A stretch of 33,633 bases of DNA from a candidate division Zixibacteria bacterium SM23_81 (lineage in GTDB: Bacteria > SM23-81), in assembly GCA_001304015.1 (NCBI GenBank), contig LJUY01000023.1, positions 1 to 33,633 of the forward strand. Reading direction: 5' to 3'. Under the pieces are notes generated by a model. That model ran no database searches. It was not told the origin of the DNA and worked only from the letters and a program-made list of their open reading frames with translations. Shown here piece after piece: positions 1 to 8,101 of the stretch (its first letter is position 1; every line of letters begins with the position of its first letter). Position numbers and translations under genes: made by a program.

Positions 1-823
1 TCTCTCGTCCCCGGCGAAGGCTCTCCACGGGCGTGAAGGGCAGATGAGTCATCTGGTAAGTGGGGTGAAATTGGCTGATGTGCCAGGGAGTTTCTGGACC
101 CAGGCTAAAAATGAATTCGGCAATTTGGCGCAGCTCCTTTTCCGAGTCGTTCAATGTAGGGATGATCAGAGTGGTTACCTCTAGCCAGATCCCCAGATTC
201 TTCATCAGCTGAAGGCTATCTAAAACGGGCTGCAAACGAGCCCCACAGACCTGACGATAGTGATCGTCGGAGAATGATTTCAAATCCACATTGGCGGCGT
301 CCAAATGGGGCTGTATGGTCCGCAAAGCCTCTTCGGTCATGAAGCCGTTGGTAACGAAAACATTCCCGATGCCTTTCTCCGACGCTAGGCGGGCACTGTC
401 ATATGCATATTCGAAGAAGATGGTGGGCTCAGTGTATGTGTAGGCGATGCTCTGACAGCCGCTTTTCTCTGCGGCGGCGACTATTTCCTCAGGCATCACA
501 TCCTGGCCCACAATATCCCCGTGATGTGTGGGAAGAATGGAGATGTCGGCATTCTGACAATGGGCGCAGCGAAAATTGCAGCCTACGGTGGCCAGAGAAA
601 AGGTGATTGAACCCGGCTGGAAGTGAAATAAAGGTTTCTTCTCGATGGGATCGACATGTGTGGCGACGGCTTTGCCGTAAACCAGAGTATAGAGCGTGCC
701 CCCTTTGTTGGCGCGCACCTTGCAGATACCCGCTTGGCCGTCCTCGATGACACAGTGGTGGGCGCATAGATCACACCTGATCTCTTGACCCTTCAGACGA
801 CGAAAGAACATGGCTTCCTTCAT
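1..823 (-). CDS. amrS: AmmeMemoRadiSam system radical SAM enzyme AmrS (3' end outside window)
   Basis: Radical SAM protein of the pyruvate-formate-lyase-activating-enzyme-like group that travels with the Memo and AMMECR1 families; the reaction is not established. Translated from the minus strand, it starts MKEAMFFRRL, a typical opening for this family. It has an N-terminal cysteine cluster (C17, C20, C24, C34), then the radical SAM motif C82-x3-C86-x2-C89 in the context GCNFRCAHCQ, followed by YTYTEPT and NVDLKSF as in the family. About 274 codons are open to the window edge, so the C-terminus is missing. The ATG at 823 is chosen because it gives the family N-terminus; the ATG at 811 has a better spaced AAGGA and is an alternative. 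It lies 39 bases after rtcB and is probably the last or a late gene of this run. Memo and AMMECR1 partners are not visible and may follow outside the window. Confidence 0.88.
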   Translation of the reverse strand, partial: MKEAMFFRRLKGQEIRCDLCAHHCVIEDGQAGICKVRANKGGTLYTLVYGKAVATHVDPIEKKPLFHFQPGSITFSLATVGCNFRCAHCQNADISILPTHHGDIVGQDVMPEEIVAAAEKSGCQSIAYTYTEPTIFFEYAYDSARLASEKGIGNVFVTNGFMTEEALRTIQPHLDAANVDLKSFSDDHYRQVCGARLQPVLDSLQLMKNLGIWLEVTTLIIPTLNDSEKELRQIAEFIFSLGPETPWHISQFHPTYQMTHLPFTPVESLRRGRE

Positions 824-862
824 GCTCCCACAGCTCCCATCACCAGAATCAGGACGATATCG

Positions 863-2293
863 TTAGCCCTTGATGCAGCCCATGGGCTGCAAGCGGGCCA
901 CCTTGCTGGCCAATCCAGCATTGTGAATGGCCTCGATGACCTCCGACACATCCTTGTAGGCGCCTGGGGCCTCCTCGGCCAGACCGGCAAATGAATGTCC
1001 CCGCACGTAAATTCCTTTGGCCTCCAATTCTCGAACCAGACGATCCCCACGCCAGGTCTTTTTGGCTTTTTTCCGGCTCATTCGGCGACCGGCGCCATGA
1101 CAGACCGAGGCGAAGGCCACCTGTTCACCGTACTCAGTGCCCACCAGTATGTAAGAGGCTGTGCCCATGGTCCCTCCCACGATGACAGGTTGGCCAACGC
1201 CGCGATAGGCCGAGGGTATATTCTCCCGGGAGGCCCCGAAAGCCCGGGTGGCTCCTTTCCGGTGGACATAAACCTCCTTGGACTGGCCATCAATTTGGTG
1301 GCGCTCAACCTTGCAGGTATTGTGCCCAATATCATAGAGCATGTGAATTTCGACCTTGGGGAGCACCTTCTCGAAACCAAGCCTGACCAGATGTGTGATC
1401 ACCTGGCGGTTGGCAAAAGCATAGTTGATAGCACAATTGACCGCCGAGAAGTATTGTCTTCCTTCCGGCGAATTGATGGGAGCACAGACCAGTTCTCGCT
1501 CCCGGATGGGTATTCCGTACTTCCGTGATGCGGCAGCCAGAGACTTGAGATAATCGGTGCCGACCTGATGACCCAGGGCCCGGGATCCGCAGTGGATGGT
1601 CACCACCACATCGTCCACAGCCAACCCGAATTTCTGGGCTACTTCCGGATTGTAGATCTCATCTACCCGCTGGATCTCTAGATAATGGTTGCCAGACCCT
1701 AATGTTCCCACCTGCCGTCGCTCCCTCCTCAGGGCCACCTCGCTCACAGCTGAGGGGTCCGCCCCGGACACCATTCCCCTATCCTCTGTGAAATCGAGGT
1801 CCTCGTGGGTCCCGTATCCTCGGGAAACCACCCATTGGGCTCCCTTGGTGAGGACTTCCTGAATCTGTGAACTAGACAGGGAAATCTCCCCTCTGGATCC
1901 CACCCCGGCGGGGACTATGGAGAAAAGTGTATCGATGATTGATCTCAAGTGGGGCTTGATATCTTCCCAGACCATGCCCGTCTTGAGGGTCCTCACTCCG
2001 CAGTTGACGTCGAAACCCACACCGCCCACGGAGACGACCCCTCCCTCCTGCGGGTCAAAGGCGGCCACCCCCCCGATGGGAAATCCATATCCCCAATGCG
2101 CATCGGGCATGGCTATAGAGAATCGCTGCAAGCCTGGCAAGCAGGCGACGTTGGTCACCTGTTCGTAGACCTTCTCGTCCATCTCCTCGATCAACTGCTG
2201 GCTGGCGAAGATCTGACCCGGCACAATCATGTCCCCTGTCTGGGGAATGATCCACTGGTATTCTTTCTGCCTTTTCAACTTTCTTAGTTCCAA
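863..2293 (-). CDS. rtcB: RtcB-family RNA-splicing ligase
   Basis: RtcB joins RNA 2',3'-cyclic phosphate or 3'-phosphate ends to 5'-OH ends using GTP and Mn2+, in tRNA splicing or RNA repair. The protein is 476 residues, the usual length. Residues matching the known metal and guanylylation sites are visible: D95 and C98 in FDVNCGVR, H203 in GSGNHYLE, H234 in HCGSRALGHQV, H324 in DIGHNTCKVE and the nucleophile H399 in CHGAGRRMSR. The PDAHWGYGFPIGG segment is also typical. The start is a TTG at 2293, with AGGAG about 9 bases upstream; no good ATG is near. The gene directly before it encodes archease, the known activator of RtcB turnover, so the pair probably works as one module. Whether the target is a spliced tRNA or broken RNA cannot be told here. 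Confidence 0.95.
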   Translation of the reverse strand: MELRKLKRQKEYQWIIPQTGDMIVPGQIFASQQLIEEMDEKVYEQVTNVACLPGLQRFSIAMPDAHWGYGFPIGGVAAFDPQEGGVVSVGGVGFDVNCGVRTLKTGMVWEDIKPHLRSIIDTLFSIVPAGVGSRGEISLSSSQIQEVLTKGAQWVVSRGYGTHEDLDFTEDRGMVSGADPSAVSEVALRRERRQVGTLGSGNHYLEIQRVDEIYNPEVAQKFGLAVDDVVVTIHCGSRALGHQVGTDYLKSLAAASRKYGIPIRERELVCAPINSPEGRQYFSAVNCAINYAFANRQVITHLVRLGFEKVLPKVEIHMLYDIGHNTCKVERHQIDGQSKEVYVHRKGATRAFGASRENIPSAYRGVGQPVIVGGTMGTASYILVGTEYGEQVAFASVCHGAGRRMSRKKAKKTWRGDRLVRELEAKGIYVRGHSFAGLAEEAPGAYKDVSEVIEAIHNAGLASKVARLQPMGCIKG

Positions 2294-2332
2294 CTCATCC
2301 TGCTCCTATCTGACACATCCCAAAGTTCGAAC

Positions 2333-2761
2333 TCACAGGTCCACCACACAGCGAGCCACATACTGGCCTTTTTCGGGACCGACGAACAGCATGGCGTAGG
2401 TGGCTGCTTTTACCTCTATTTTAGGGTGATGACGTTGAGTGTCCAATGGCTCCCCCCAGGCACAGCCAACCAGATGATAATCTGATAGCGAATCCACCCG
2501 GAAACGGGCCAAGGCCATCCGGTGAATGTCTGCCTCGGCGAGCAGGGCATTGAGCCACTCCACAAAGAGCTCCGCCACATCATTTGCCTGACATTCCACG
2601 GATACCTGTTTTTGAGGCCGGACCTGATCCACCTCCACCATGATACCGAACATGGCCCGGGCTGCCTGAGAGAAGGCCTCCTCCAGAGTGGGTCCTGTAC
2701 CAGCGATGCCCATATCCGCCTTGTGCTCGAAATAGGAATATGACCCGCTGGATGCCCCCAC
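2333..2761 (-). CDS. Archease (RtcB-activating protein)
   Basis: Archease is a small metal-binding protein that helps RtcB become guanylylated and allows multiple turnovers. The sequence shows the family signature YFEHKADMGIAGTGPTLEEAF near the N-terminus, ELFVEWLNALL in the middle and the closing pattern around HHPKIEVKAATYAML, in about 142 residues. I place the start at GTG 2761 because AGGGAGG lies 5 bases upstream. A longer form from GTG 2788 would overlap the end of def by four bases but has no clear ribosome site. It is followed 39 bases later by rtcB, a common arrangement that supports both calls. Confidence 0.93.
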   Translation of the reverse strand: MGASSGSYSYFEHKADMGIAGTGPTLEEAFSQAARAMFGIMVEVDQVRPQKQVSVECQANDVAELFVEWLNALLAEADIHRMALARFRVDSLSDYHLVGCAWGEPLDTQRHHPKIEVKAATYAMLFVGPEKGQYVARCVVDL

Positions 2762-2784
2762 CAAAACCTCCCTCAGGACAGAAT

Positions 2785-3264
2785 TCACTGGCCGCGAAGT
2801 TTACGCTTGGCCATCAGTTTCTCCATCCAGGTCAGCTTGTCCAATATGAGAACACCATCCAGATGATCGATCTCGTGCTGCAGGACACGGGCTTTAAGCC
2901 CTTCCGCTTCGATGGTGACCTCTTTTCCATCTAAGTTCAGGCCGCGTACAAGAACCTTCTCACTCCTGTTAACGTCCACGGCGATCCCTGGACAGCTCAG
3001 ACAACCTTCCTCCATCCGAGTCCGTCCATGACGCTCGACGATCACCGGATTCACTAGGGGCATAAGGCCATCTCCGACGTCGAAGATGATGACGCGACGG
3101 GGAACACCCACTTGAGGTGCGGCCAGGCCAATGCCTTGCGCAGAGACCATGAGTTTGAACATATCTTGGACGAGCTTGGCCACCTGAGCGTCAACCTTAT
3201 CCACCGGGGTGGACTTTTTGAGCAATACAGAATTGGGATAGGTAACGATGGACAGTTTGGACAT
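2785..3264 (-). CDS. def: Peptide deformylase
   Basis: Removes the formyl group from the N-terminal methionine of new proteins. All three deformylase motifs are present in this 159-residue protein: GIGLAAPQ (residues 44-51), EGCLS (86-90, metal ligand C88) and HEIDH (130-134, ligands H130 and H134 with catalytic E131). The C-terminal end is short and basic (KLMAKRKLRGQ). The start is ATG 3264. It sits between panD (63-base gap) and archease, in a run of same-strand genes. Nothing is unusual in the active site. Confidence 0.96.
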   Translation of the reverse strand: MSKLSIVTYPNSVLLKKSTPVDKVDAQVAKLVQDMFKLMVSAQGIGLAAPQVGVPRRVIIFDVGDGLMPLVNPVIVERHGRTRMEEGCLSCPGIAVDVNRSEKVLVRGLNLDGKEVTIEAEGLKARVLQHEIDHLDGVLILDKLTWMEKLMAKRKLRGQ

Positions 3265-3327
3265 AACTTTGACTCTCGCCCTCTGTCTGGATCGGCTCCC
3301 AGAAAGAAGCCACCTCCAGAACCTGTT

Positions 3328-3675
3328 CTATTCCAATTTATTTTTAGCCTTTAAGCGAACCACCTTGGGCTGCAGCTTGTGAGCTTCTTCTTCACACACG
3401 GCCACATAGGAGATGATGATGACCTCATCCCCCACCTGGCCCAGACGGGCCGCTGGACCTTTTAAGCTGATGATGCCTGATCCGGCTTTTTCCTCGATTA
3501 CATAAGTTTCCAGGCGGGCTCCATTGCTGAGGTTTACCACCTGAACCCGCTCCCATGGCAACATGTCGGCGGCAGCCATGATCTTTCGATCGATGCCAAT
3601 GCTGCCCTCATAGTGCAGCATGGTAGCGGTTATCACGGCCCCACGTATTTTGGATTTGCACATAGTCCTCAACAT
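3328..3675 (-). CDS. panD: Aspartate 1-decarboxylase proenzyme
   Basis: PanD decarboxylates L-aspartate to beta-alanine for pantothenate and coenzyme A. The 115-residue proenzyme contains the self-cleavage site Gly24-Ser25 within LHYEGSIGID, at the same position as in E. coli PanD, where Ser25 becomes the pyruvoyl group. The segments NGARLETYVI, GSGIISLKGPAA and VGDEVIIISY fit the family beta-barrel. The start at ATG 3675 has GGAGGAGG about 5 bases upstream. It lies 21 bases after thiC, so two cofactor genes are neighbours. The PanZ/PanM maturation factor is not seen here; many bacteria outside the enterobacteria do without it. Confidence 0.96.
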   Translation of the reverse strand: MLRTMCKSKIRGAVITATMLHYEGSIGIDRKIMAAADMLPWERVQVVNLSNGARLETYVIEEKAGSGIISLKGPAARLGQVGDEVIIISYVAVCEEEAHKLQPKVVRLKAKNKLE

Positions 3676-3696
3676 GATGCCTCCTCCAAACCCCTA

Positions 3697-5016
3697 TCAG
3701 GCTCCATTCCCAGCCTTCTCTCTTTTTCGACCAGGAGTCTTAAGGGCTTTCTCAACCAGCTTTACCGCACAATAGTCGCCACACATGGTGCACACATCCC
3801 CGGCGTGCGGTCGACTTTCCTCCCGTGCTCTCCGAGCATGTTCAGGATCTATGGACAACTTAATCTGACCTTCCCAGTCCAGATTTTTTCTCGCTGTGGA
3901 CATCTGCTGATCCCATTCCAGGGCGCCCACAACCCCCTTGGCGATATCTCCAGCGTGCGCGGCGATCCGAGCAGCTATCACTCCCTCTCTCACCTCTTGA
4001 GATGTGGGCAAACGCAGGTGCTCTCCCGGCGTGACATAGCAGAGGAAATCAGCTCCAACACTAGCAGCCAGAGCTCCACCGATGGCACAGGCAATGTGAT
4101 CATAACCCGAGGCCACATCCGTCACCAAGGGACCCAGCACATAAAAAGGTGCTCCATGACAGAGTTTCTTCTCCAACAGCACGTTGGCTTCGATCTGATC
4201 GATGGGCACATGCCCGGGTCCCTCGATCATCACCTGAACATCTCGGTCCCATGCCCTCTCGGTCAACTCACCCAATAGAATAGTTTCCTGGACTTGAGCT
4301 CGATCGGTGGCATCGGCCAAAGATCCGGGCCGCAAACCGTCCCCCAGGCTTAAGGTGAGATCATACTCAGCGGCTAAATCCAACAACCGGTCAAAGTGCT
4401 CATAGAGTGGGTTTTCTCTATCGTTGGCCACCATCCAGGTGGTTAGAAAAGCCCCTCCGCGGCTGACGATATCCGTCAGGCGCCCCTGTGCTTTCAGCCT
4501 AGACAGTGTTTCCTGAGTCACTCCACAATGAACGGTCATAAAGTCCACCCCATCACGGGCTTGTTTCTCGATCACCTGAAAGACTCTCTCAACGGCCATT
4601 TTGACCAGCGCACCCTTTTCGGCTATGGTCTCAATGACCGCCTGATAGATGGGTACCGTTCCCAGGGGCACCGGGCAGATGCGCAAGATTTGCGAGCGAA
4701 TTTGGTCTAAATCGCCTCCGGTGCTCAGATCCATCACCGTATCTGCCCCTGCCTCCAAGGCTACCCGGACCTTTTCCAGCTCCGGCTCCAACTGAACGCT
4801 GTCAGTGGAGGTTCCTAGGTTGGCATTCACCTTAGTCCGTAGGCCCTTGCCAATGCCCATGGGGCGGGGCAGTTTACGCCCCATGTTGTGGGGGATCACG
4901 ATCTGGCCACGAGCCACTGCCTGTGCAATGATTTCGGAGCTCAGCCCCTCGTCGCGCGCTACCTTGCGCATTTGTGGCGTGATCTTCCCCGATCTAGCAG
5001 CATGTAACTGAGTCAT
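3697..5016 (-). CDS. thiC: Phosphomethylpyrimidine synthase ThiC
   Basis: ThiC converts aminoimidazole ribotide into hydroxymethylpyrimidine phosphate, the pyrimidine half of thiamine, using SAM and a 4Fe-4S cluster. The protein is 439 residues, the short form. Family segments are clear: [49 protein letters not shown] and CYVTPGEHL. The C-terminal cluster motif reads CTMCGDYC, so C409-x2-C412-x3-C416, one residue shorter than the CX2CX4C usually quoted. It starts at ATG 5016 with AGGAGGTG just upstream and overlaps the HAD gene by four bases. No TPP riboswitch is visible directly upstream because thiC is inside an operon. The related BzaF (hydroxybenzimidazole synthase) is an alternative, but the thiamine-binding neighbour favours ThiC. 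Confidence 0.92.
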   Translation of the reverse strand: MTQLHAARSGKITPQMRKVARDEGLSSEIIAQAVARGQIVIPHNMGRKLPRPMGIGKGLRTKVNANLGTSTDSVQLEPELEKVRVALEAGADTVMDLSTGGDLDQIRSQILRICPVPLGTVPIYQAVIETIAEKGALVKMAVERVFQVIEKQARDGVDFMTVHCGVTQETLSRLKAQGRLTDIVSRGGAFLTTWMVANDRENPLYEHFDRLLDLAAEYDLTLSLGDGLRPGSLADATDRAQVQETILLGELTERAWDRDVQVMIEGPGHVPIDQIEANVLLEKKLCHGAPFYVLGPLVTDVASGYDHIACAIGGALAASVGADFLCYVTPGEHLRLPTSQEVREGVIAARIAAHAGDIAKGVVGALEWDQQMSTARKNLDWEGQIKLSIDPEHARRAREESRPHAGDVCTMCGDYCAVKLVEKALKTPGRKREKAGNGA

Positions 5017-5777
5017 CGAGCACCTCCTGACCAGGAAGGGCCAACGTCTTCCTCGAAAAACCCCTCTGTCCGGGCTGAAGAGCTCGTTGTCATTAAAAGT
5101 TGGGCCAGCTCCTGCAAAGAGTCCACCTCGTAATCAGGATCGATCCCATTAAGGGCTGAGCTGGTAGCGCCGAAATTGTGCTCCAGCTTCACGTGTGCCG
5201 TCATCAGCCCAAGGCTTTGCGCCGGTAGGATGTCGTTGTCCAATCGATCGCCCACCATCATGGCTTCCTCCGGCCGACAATCCGCTTGCCGAAGGACATG
5301 TTGGAACAAGCGTAAATCCGGTTTTGAGTACCCCACTTCCTCAGAGATACCGGAAGCGCTAAAAAAACCGGCAATGCCATAATCCTCCAGCAGCCCCTTC
5401 ACTCTGACGATATTGTTGGACAGGGTGGCCAACTCAAATCGAGAGGAAAGCTCACGCAAGGCTTGTGGCACCCCGGGCCTGAGGATCTGCAAAGAGCGAT
5501 ACTCCTCATTAGAAAGATCCCGATAGACCTGCCAATAAGCTTCTTTGGCCCCTCGAAATTCCTCCTCCGACAGGGTAAAATGTCGCACGATAAAATCGAG
5601 GGTAGAAGGAGCTCCCTGGCGCCAACCCAAACGCATGGCCTTATGAAAGCTTTCTTCCGTTACCCGGTGCCCCTGCTCACGCAAGATACGTTGCAGTGCC
5701 TCGGCCAAATAACGAAAAAGAGGTCCATCGTCCAATATGGGACCGCCGATGTCGATGAAAATCCATCGCAAAATCAT
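5013..5777 (-). CDS. HAD-superfamily hydrolase
   Basis: A 254-residue haloacid dehalogenase-type hydrolase, probably a small-molecule phosphatase. Motif I is [11 protein letters not shown] with the nucleophile D9; the usual second Asp is replaced by G11, as also happens in active YihX-like phosphatases. Motif II is LATLSNN, motif III has the lysine in [10 protein letters not shown], and motif IV is [10 protein letters not shown]. An alpha-helical cap lies between motifs I and II. The start ATG 5777 is chosen because GGGGAG precedes it and [11 protein letters not shown] starts directly at motif I; a longer reading frame upstream overlaps the previous gene. It overlaps thiC by four bases, so it might act on a thiamine-pathway phosphate, but that is inference. 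Confidence 0.88.
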   Translation of the reverse strand: MILRWIFIDIGGPILDDGPLFRYLAEALQRILREQGHRVTEESFHKAMRLGWRQGAPSTLDFIVRHFTLSEEEFRGAKEAYWQVYRDLSNEEYRSLQILRPGVPQALRELSSRFELATLSNNIVRVKGLLEDYGIAGFFSASGISEEVGYSKPDLRLFQHVLRQADCRPEEAMMVGDRLDNDILPAQSLGLMTAHVKLEHNFGATSSALNGIDPDYEVDSLQELAQLLMTTSSSARTEGFFEEDVGPSWSGGAR

Positions 5778-5826
5778 CAATGGCTCCCCAGATGGCGACG
5801 GGACATAACCAGAGTCAGGACCGTGT

Positions 5827-6138
5827 TCATTCCTTGCCAGCCAACTTCTCCTCAACGGAGTCTACCTTACCCTGCATGGTCAATGGTTTATCCCGCCGAT
5901 CATCGATGACCAAGGTGGTGCTGACCCTATGGACACCCCTCCGAAAGGGTACCTCGTGCATCTCCTTGACAACCTCCAAAATGCGGTTGAGATCTCCCTC
6001 TATGACGGTGGCCATGGGGGTTAGCTGAAAGCTAAGATCCGCATATCGGGCCAGGACCCTTTGGCAATCGGCCACATAAGCGCTGAGGCTGGGCGTTCCA
6101 GTTCCCAGGGGAACGACGGTCACCTGACAGACAGGCAT
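5827..6138 (-). CDS. MTH1187/YkoF-family thiamine-binding protein
   Basis: Small protein of 103 residues in the MTH1187 family (former DUF77, Thiamine_BP), ferredoxin-like folds, some of which bind thiamine or its pyrimidine. The opening CQVTVVPLGTGTPSLSAYV, the LTPMATVIEGDL segment (about residues 37-48) and HRVSTTLVIDDRRDK are typical. The start ATG 6138 has GAGGAGG six bases upstream. It begins 11 bases after the DUF362 gene and precedes the HAD gene and thiC by a short gap, so a role in thiamine or HMP handling is well supported by context. The exact ligand cannot be read from the sequence. Confidence 0.87.
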   Translation of the reverse strand: MPVCQVTVVPLGTGTPSLSAYVADCQRVLARYADLSFQLTPMATVIEGDLNRILEVVKEMHEVPFRRGVHRVSTTLVIDDRRDKPLTMQGKVDSVEEKLAGKE

Positions 6139-6149
6139 GGCGAACCTCC

Positions 6150-7262
6150 TCATGGACTGGTTTCGCGGATTCCCGAAGACCGAACATAGCTGGAGAGGAG
6201 ATGGCCCCATTCGGTTTCCAGAACCTTTTTCACACGCCGCTTGCCAACGACATTGTACCAGTAGAGATCATGGTAGAGGCGAGAGGCGATATAAGACCAA
6301 CCGACGATGGGACTTCGTAACAGAAACTTCTCCAAGGGATGGAGAAAACCATGATAAATGAGTTTCTGTCCGCGGCTGGCCAGGGTATTCCGATTTCCCT
6401 GGAAATTAAAATTAATCCGCGAGAGGTCTTCTCCCACCACCTCAACCTGGCTCAGGTCTCCCACTCCCAGACCCCTCTCATGGGCCAGCCGGATAAAGGA
6501 CAGGGAGAGCGGATCGAAGCCCATCATTTTGGCGGCCACGGCATCCAGGGCCACCCAATCGCCACTGGCCAAAATATAATTTTTAATGTGTGGAACCATG
6601 GCTCTTGGACCCGGCCCATCTCCAGCGATGCTTCCGTCCATCACGGCAAACAGCCCCGGATGAATTTCCCGGGAGATAAGCAGCAGATCCACCAGGGTCT
6701 CGTGAATCACGCTGTGTGTCCAATGCCGATGAGTGTGCAGCAATCCCCCGAAAGCGTTTTTCATAGCACCGGTGATGGTGGTGAAGACATGGGTTTTCAT
6801 GGTGGGCAACTGAATCACATCCTTGCCTACCAGAAACTTGGGTATGTAAATGCCCTGGGGATAAACCTGATCCAGCACCAACATTTTACCCTTCGGCTCA
6901 TAGCGCACCCATTCGGTGTCCGCATCGTTGAGATGCATCGTTGGCAGGTGGTACTTCTCTTCCACGGCCCAGTGGCCGTTGTTCTTTTCCCCCACTCGAT
7001 CGTCCACCACGACCGTTTTATTATGGGTGGCAAAGAGGTTTTGGGGCACATGACCCGCGGCTATGAGCGCCTTGACGACCCCTTCCAGTTGCCATGGGGT
7101 CGTGGAACAGGCTGGGTAGTAGTGGTGCCAGGAGATGTTGATCTTCAGACAAGTTTGCCGTTTGGGAGACAGAAAATCCTTAGCCCGGGCCAACTCCAAA
7201 AGCCGATCGTAATCTTCCACCACAGTAGCGGGTGAGGTCTTCAGCACTGCCACTCTGGCCAT
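6150..7262 (-). CDS. DUF362 domain protein
   Basis: A 370-residue member of the DUF362 family, whose function is not known in general. Matching features are LKINISWHHYYPACSTTPWQ in the first quarter, VIQLPTMKTHVFTTITGAMK and NAFGGLL in the middle, and the ASGDWVALDAVAAKMMGFD block. No ferredoxin-type CxxCxxC is present, unlike some longer members, and there is no signal peptide. The ATG at 7262 has GGAGAG six bases upstream. An in-frame TTG at 7283 lies in the T-run of a likely terminator and is less likely. It is the first gene of the run that includes the thiamine-binding protein, HAD hydrolase and thiC. Confidence 0.85.
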   Translation of the reverse strand: MARVAVLKTSPATVVEDYDRLLELARAKDFLSPKRQTCLKINISWHHYYPACSTTPWQLEGVVKALIAAGHVPQNLFATHNKTVVVDDRVGEKNNGHWAVEEKYHLPTMHLNDADTEWVRYEPKGKMLVLDQVYPQGIYIPKFLVGKDVIQLPTMKTHVFTTITGAMKNAFGGLLHTHRHWTHSVIHETLVDLLLISREIHPGLFAVMDGSIAGDGPGPRAMVPHIKNYILASGDWVALDAVAAKMMGFDPLSLSFIRLAHERGLGVGDLSQVEVVGEDLSRINFNFQGNRNTLASRGQKLIYHGFLHPLEKFLLRSPIVGWSYIASRLYHDLYWYNVVGKRRVKKVLETEWGHLLSSYVRSSGIRETSP

Positions 7263-7281
7263 ATCTCTCTCCAGACTTCTC

Positions 7282-7336
7282 AAAAAATGGCCATGGCCCC
7301 TACCTCAACTGCCGAGGACAAGAGAGGACCATGGCC
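7282..7336 (-). terminator. Possible Rho-independent terminator upstream of the DUF362 gene
   Basis: On the minus strand GGCCATGG (7336-7329) pairs perfectly with CCATGGCC (7296-7289), with a 32-base loop that itself contains short inverted pieces. The second arm is followed by A and six T (7287-7282). This would end transcripts from the PLD-type gene and its neighbours and separate them from the thiC run. The long loop lowers confidence. Confidence 0.45.
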
Positions 7337-7404
7337 CCAAGCCCGTCGGGGTGATACGCCCCATTCCGCCACACCCCTTGTGATAGAGCCTGGCTACGGT
7401 GATC

Positions 7405-8052
7405 TTATTCTCCCTCGGTCAACTGTAGAGGTGCACTGTCGGCCAGGACATCAGCATAGAATTCTCCATACATCCGGTTGATTTCTGGGGACTGAATCAG
7501 GACCGACGTCTCGTTGTTCGTGTCCAGGGCGTAGTAGCTCCAGTTCGTGGAGCCCACTACCGTCAGGTCATCGTCCACCAGGATTAATTTGGTATGAGTG
7601 GTCACCTCGGGGTCGTCTAGGTACACCATGACACCTTTTTCGGCCAACAGTTTGCCAAACTTCGTATTGAGCTCTGTGTTGCTTTCGTTCCAAGTGGAGT
7701 TATCCAAGATGACGGTTACCTCGACTCCGCGCTTTTTAGCAGCCACCAGATCGTCCAATAGGACATTGGTGTTGCTCCAATGCGTACCTGGTATATGTTC
7801 CAGATCCTCAGAAGCAAATCGGGGTTTCTCGTCATAGTATCGCGCCGAAAACATCATCACCCGAATAGAGCTCTCCGCATCTTGAAATATCTGATGAACT
7901 GCCGGAAAGTAATCTCGGTTGCTCAGGATAGCCACTCCCGTGACGGGCAGTGACGCAATTTCCTCGGCTGTGACGGTGGGGAGAAAATCGCCAGGCGTAA
8001 AGACCGCCACCAACATCGCCAGCAAAAAAATGAATAGCCAGACACGCCTCAT
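7405..8052 (-). CDS. Secreted single-HKD phospholipase D-like protein
   Basis: 215 residues with an N-terminal hydrophobic signal or anchor (about residues 4-19), then a PLD-superfamily domain. The HKD motif is H153-x-K155-x4-D160 in THTKLILVDD, followed by VVGSTNWS. Only one HKD copy is present, so it would act as a dimer, like the small Nuc-type endonucleases and some cardiolipin or phospholipase D relatives. VEVTVILDN before the motif also fits. ATG 8052 is preceded by AAGGAAGGG. The substrate could be nucleic acid or phospholipid; the envelope location does not decide this. The M42 peptidase gene ends about 49 bases upstream. Confidence 0.85.
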   Translation of the reverse strand: MRRVWLFIFLLAMLVAVFTPGDFLPTVTAEEIASLPVTGVAILSNRDYFPAVHQIFQDAESSIRVMMFSARYYDEKPRFASEDLEHIPGTHWSNTNVLLDDLVAAKKRGVEVTVILDNSTWNESNTELNTKFGKLLAEKGVMVYLDDPEVTTHTKLILVDDDLTVVGSTNWSYYALDTNNETSVLIQSPEINRMYGEFYADVLADSAPLQLTEGE

Positions 8053-8101
8053 TCGAGTACCCTTCCTTCTCGTGTGGGAAGACCAATTTCCTGAATAACG
8101 C

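Noticed and set aside
7263-7404. TPP riboswitch before the run containing thiC
   Set aside because: I looked for the conserved CTGAGA and related thi-box pieces on the minus strand and saw none; only a terminator-like hairpin is visible.
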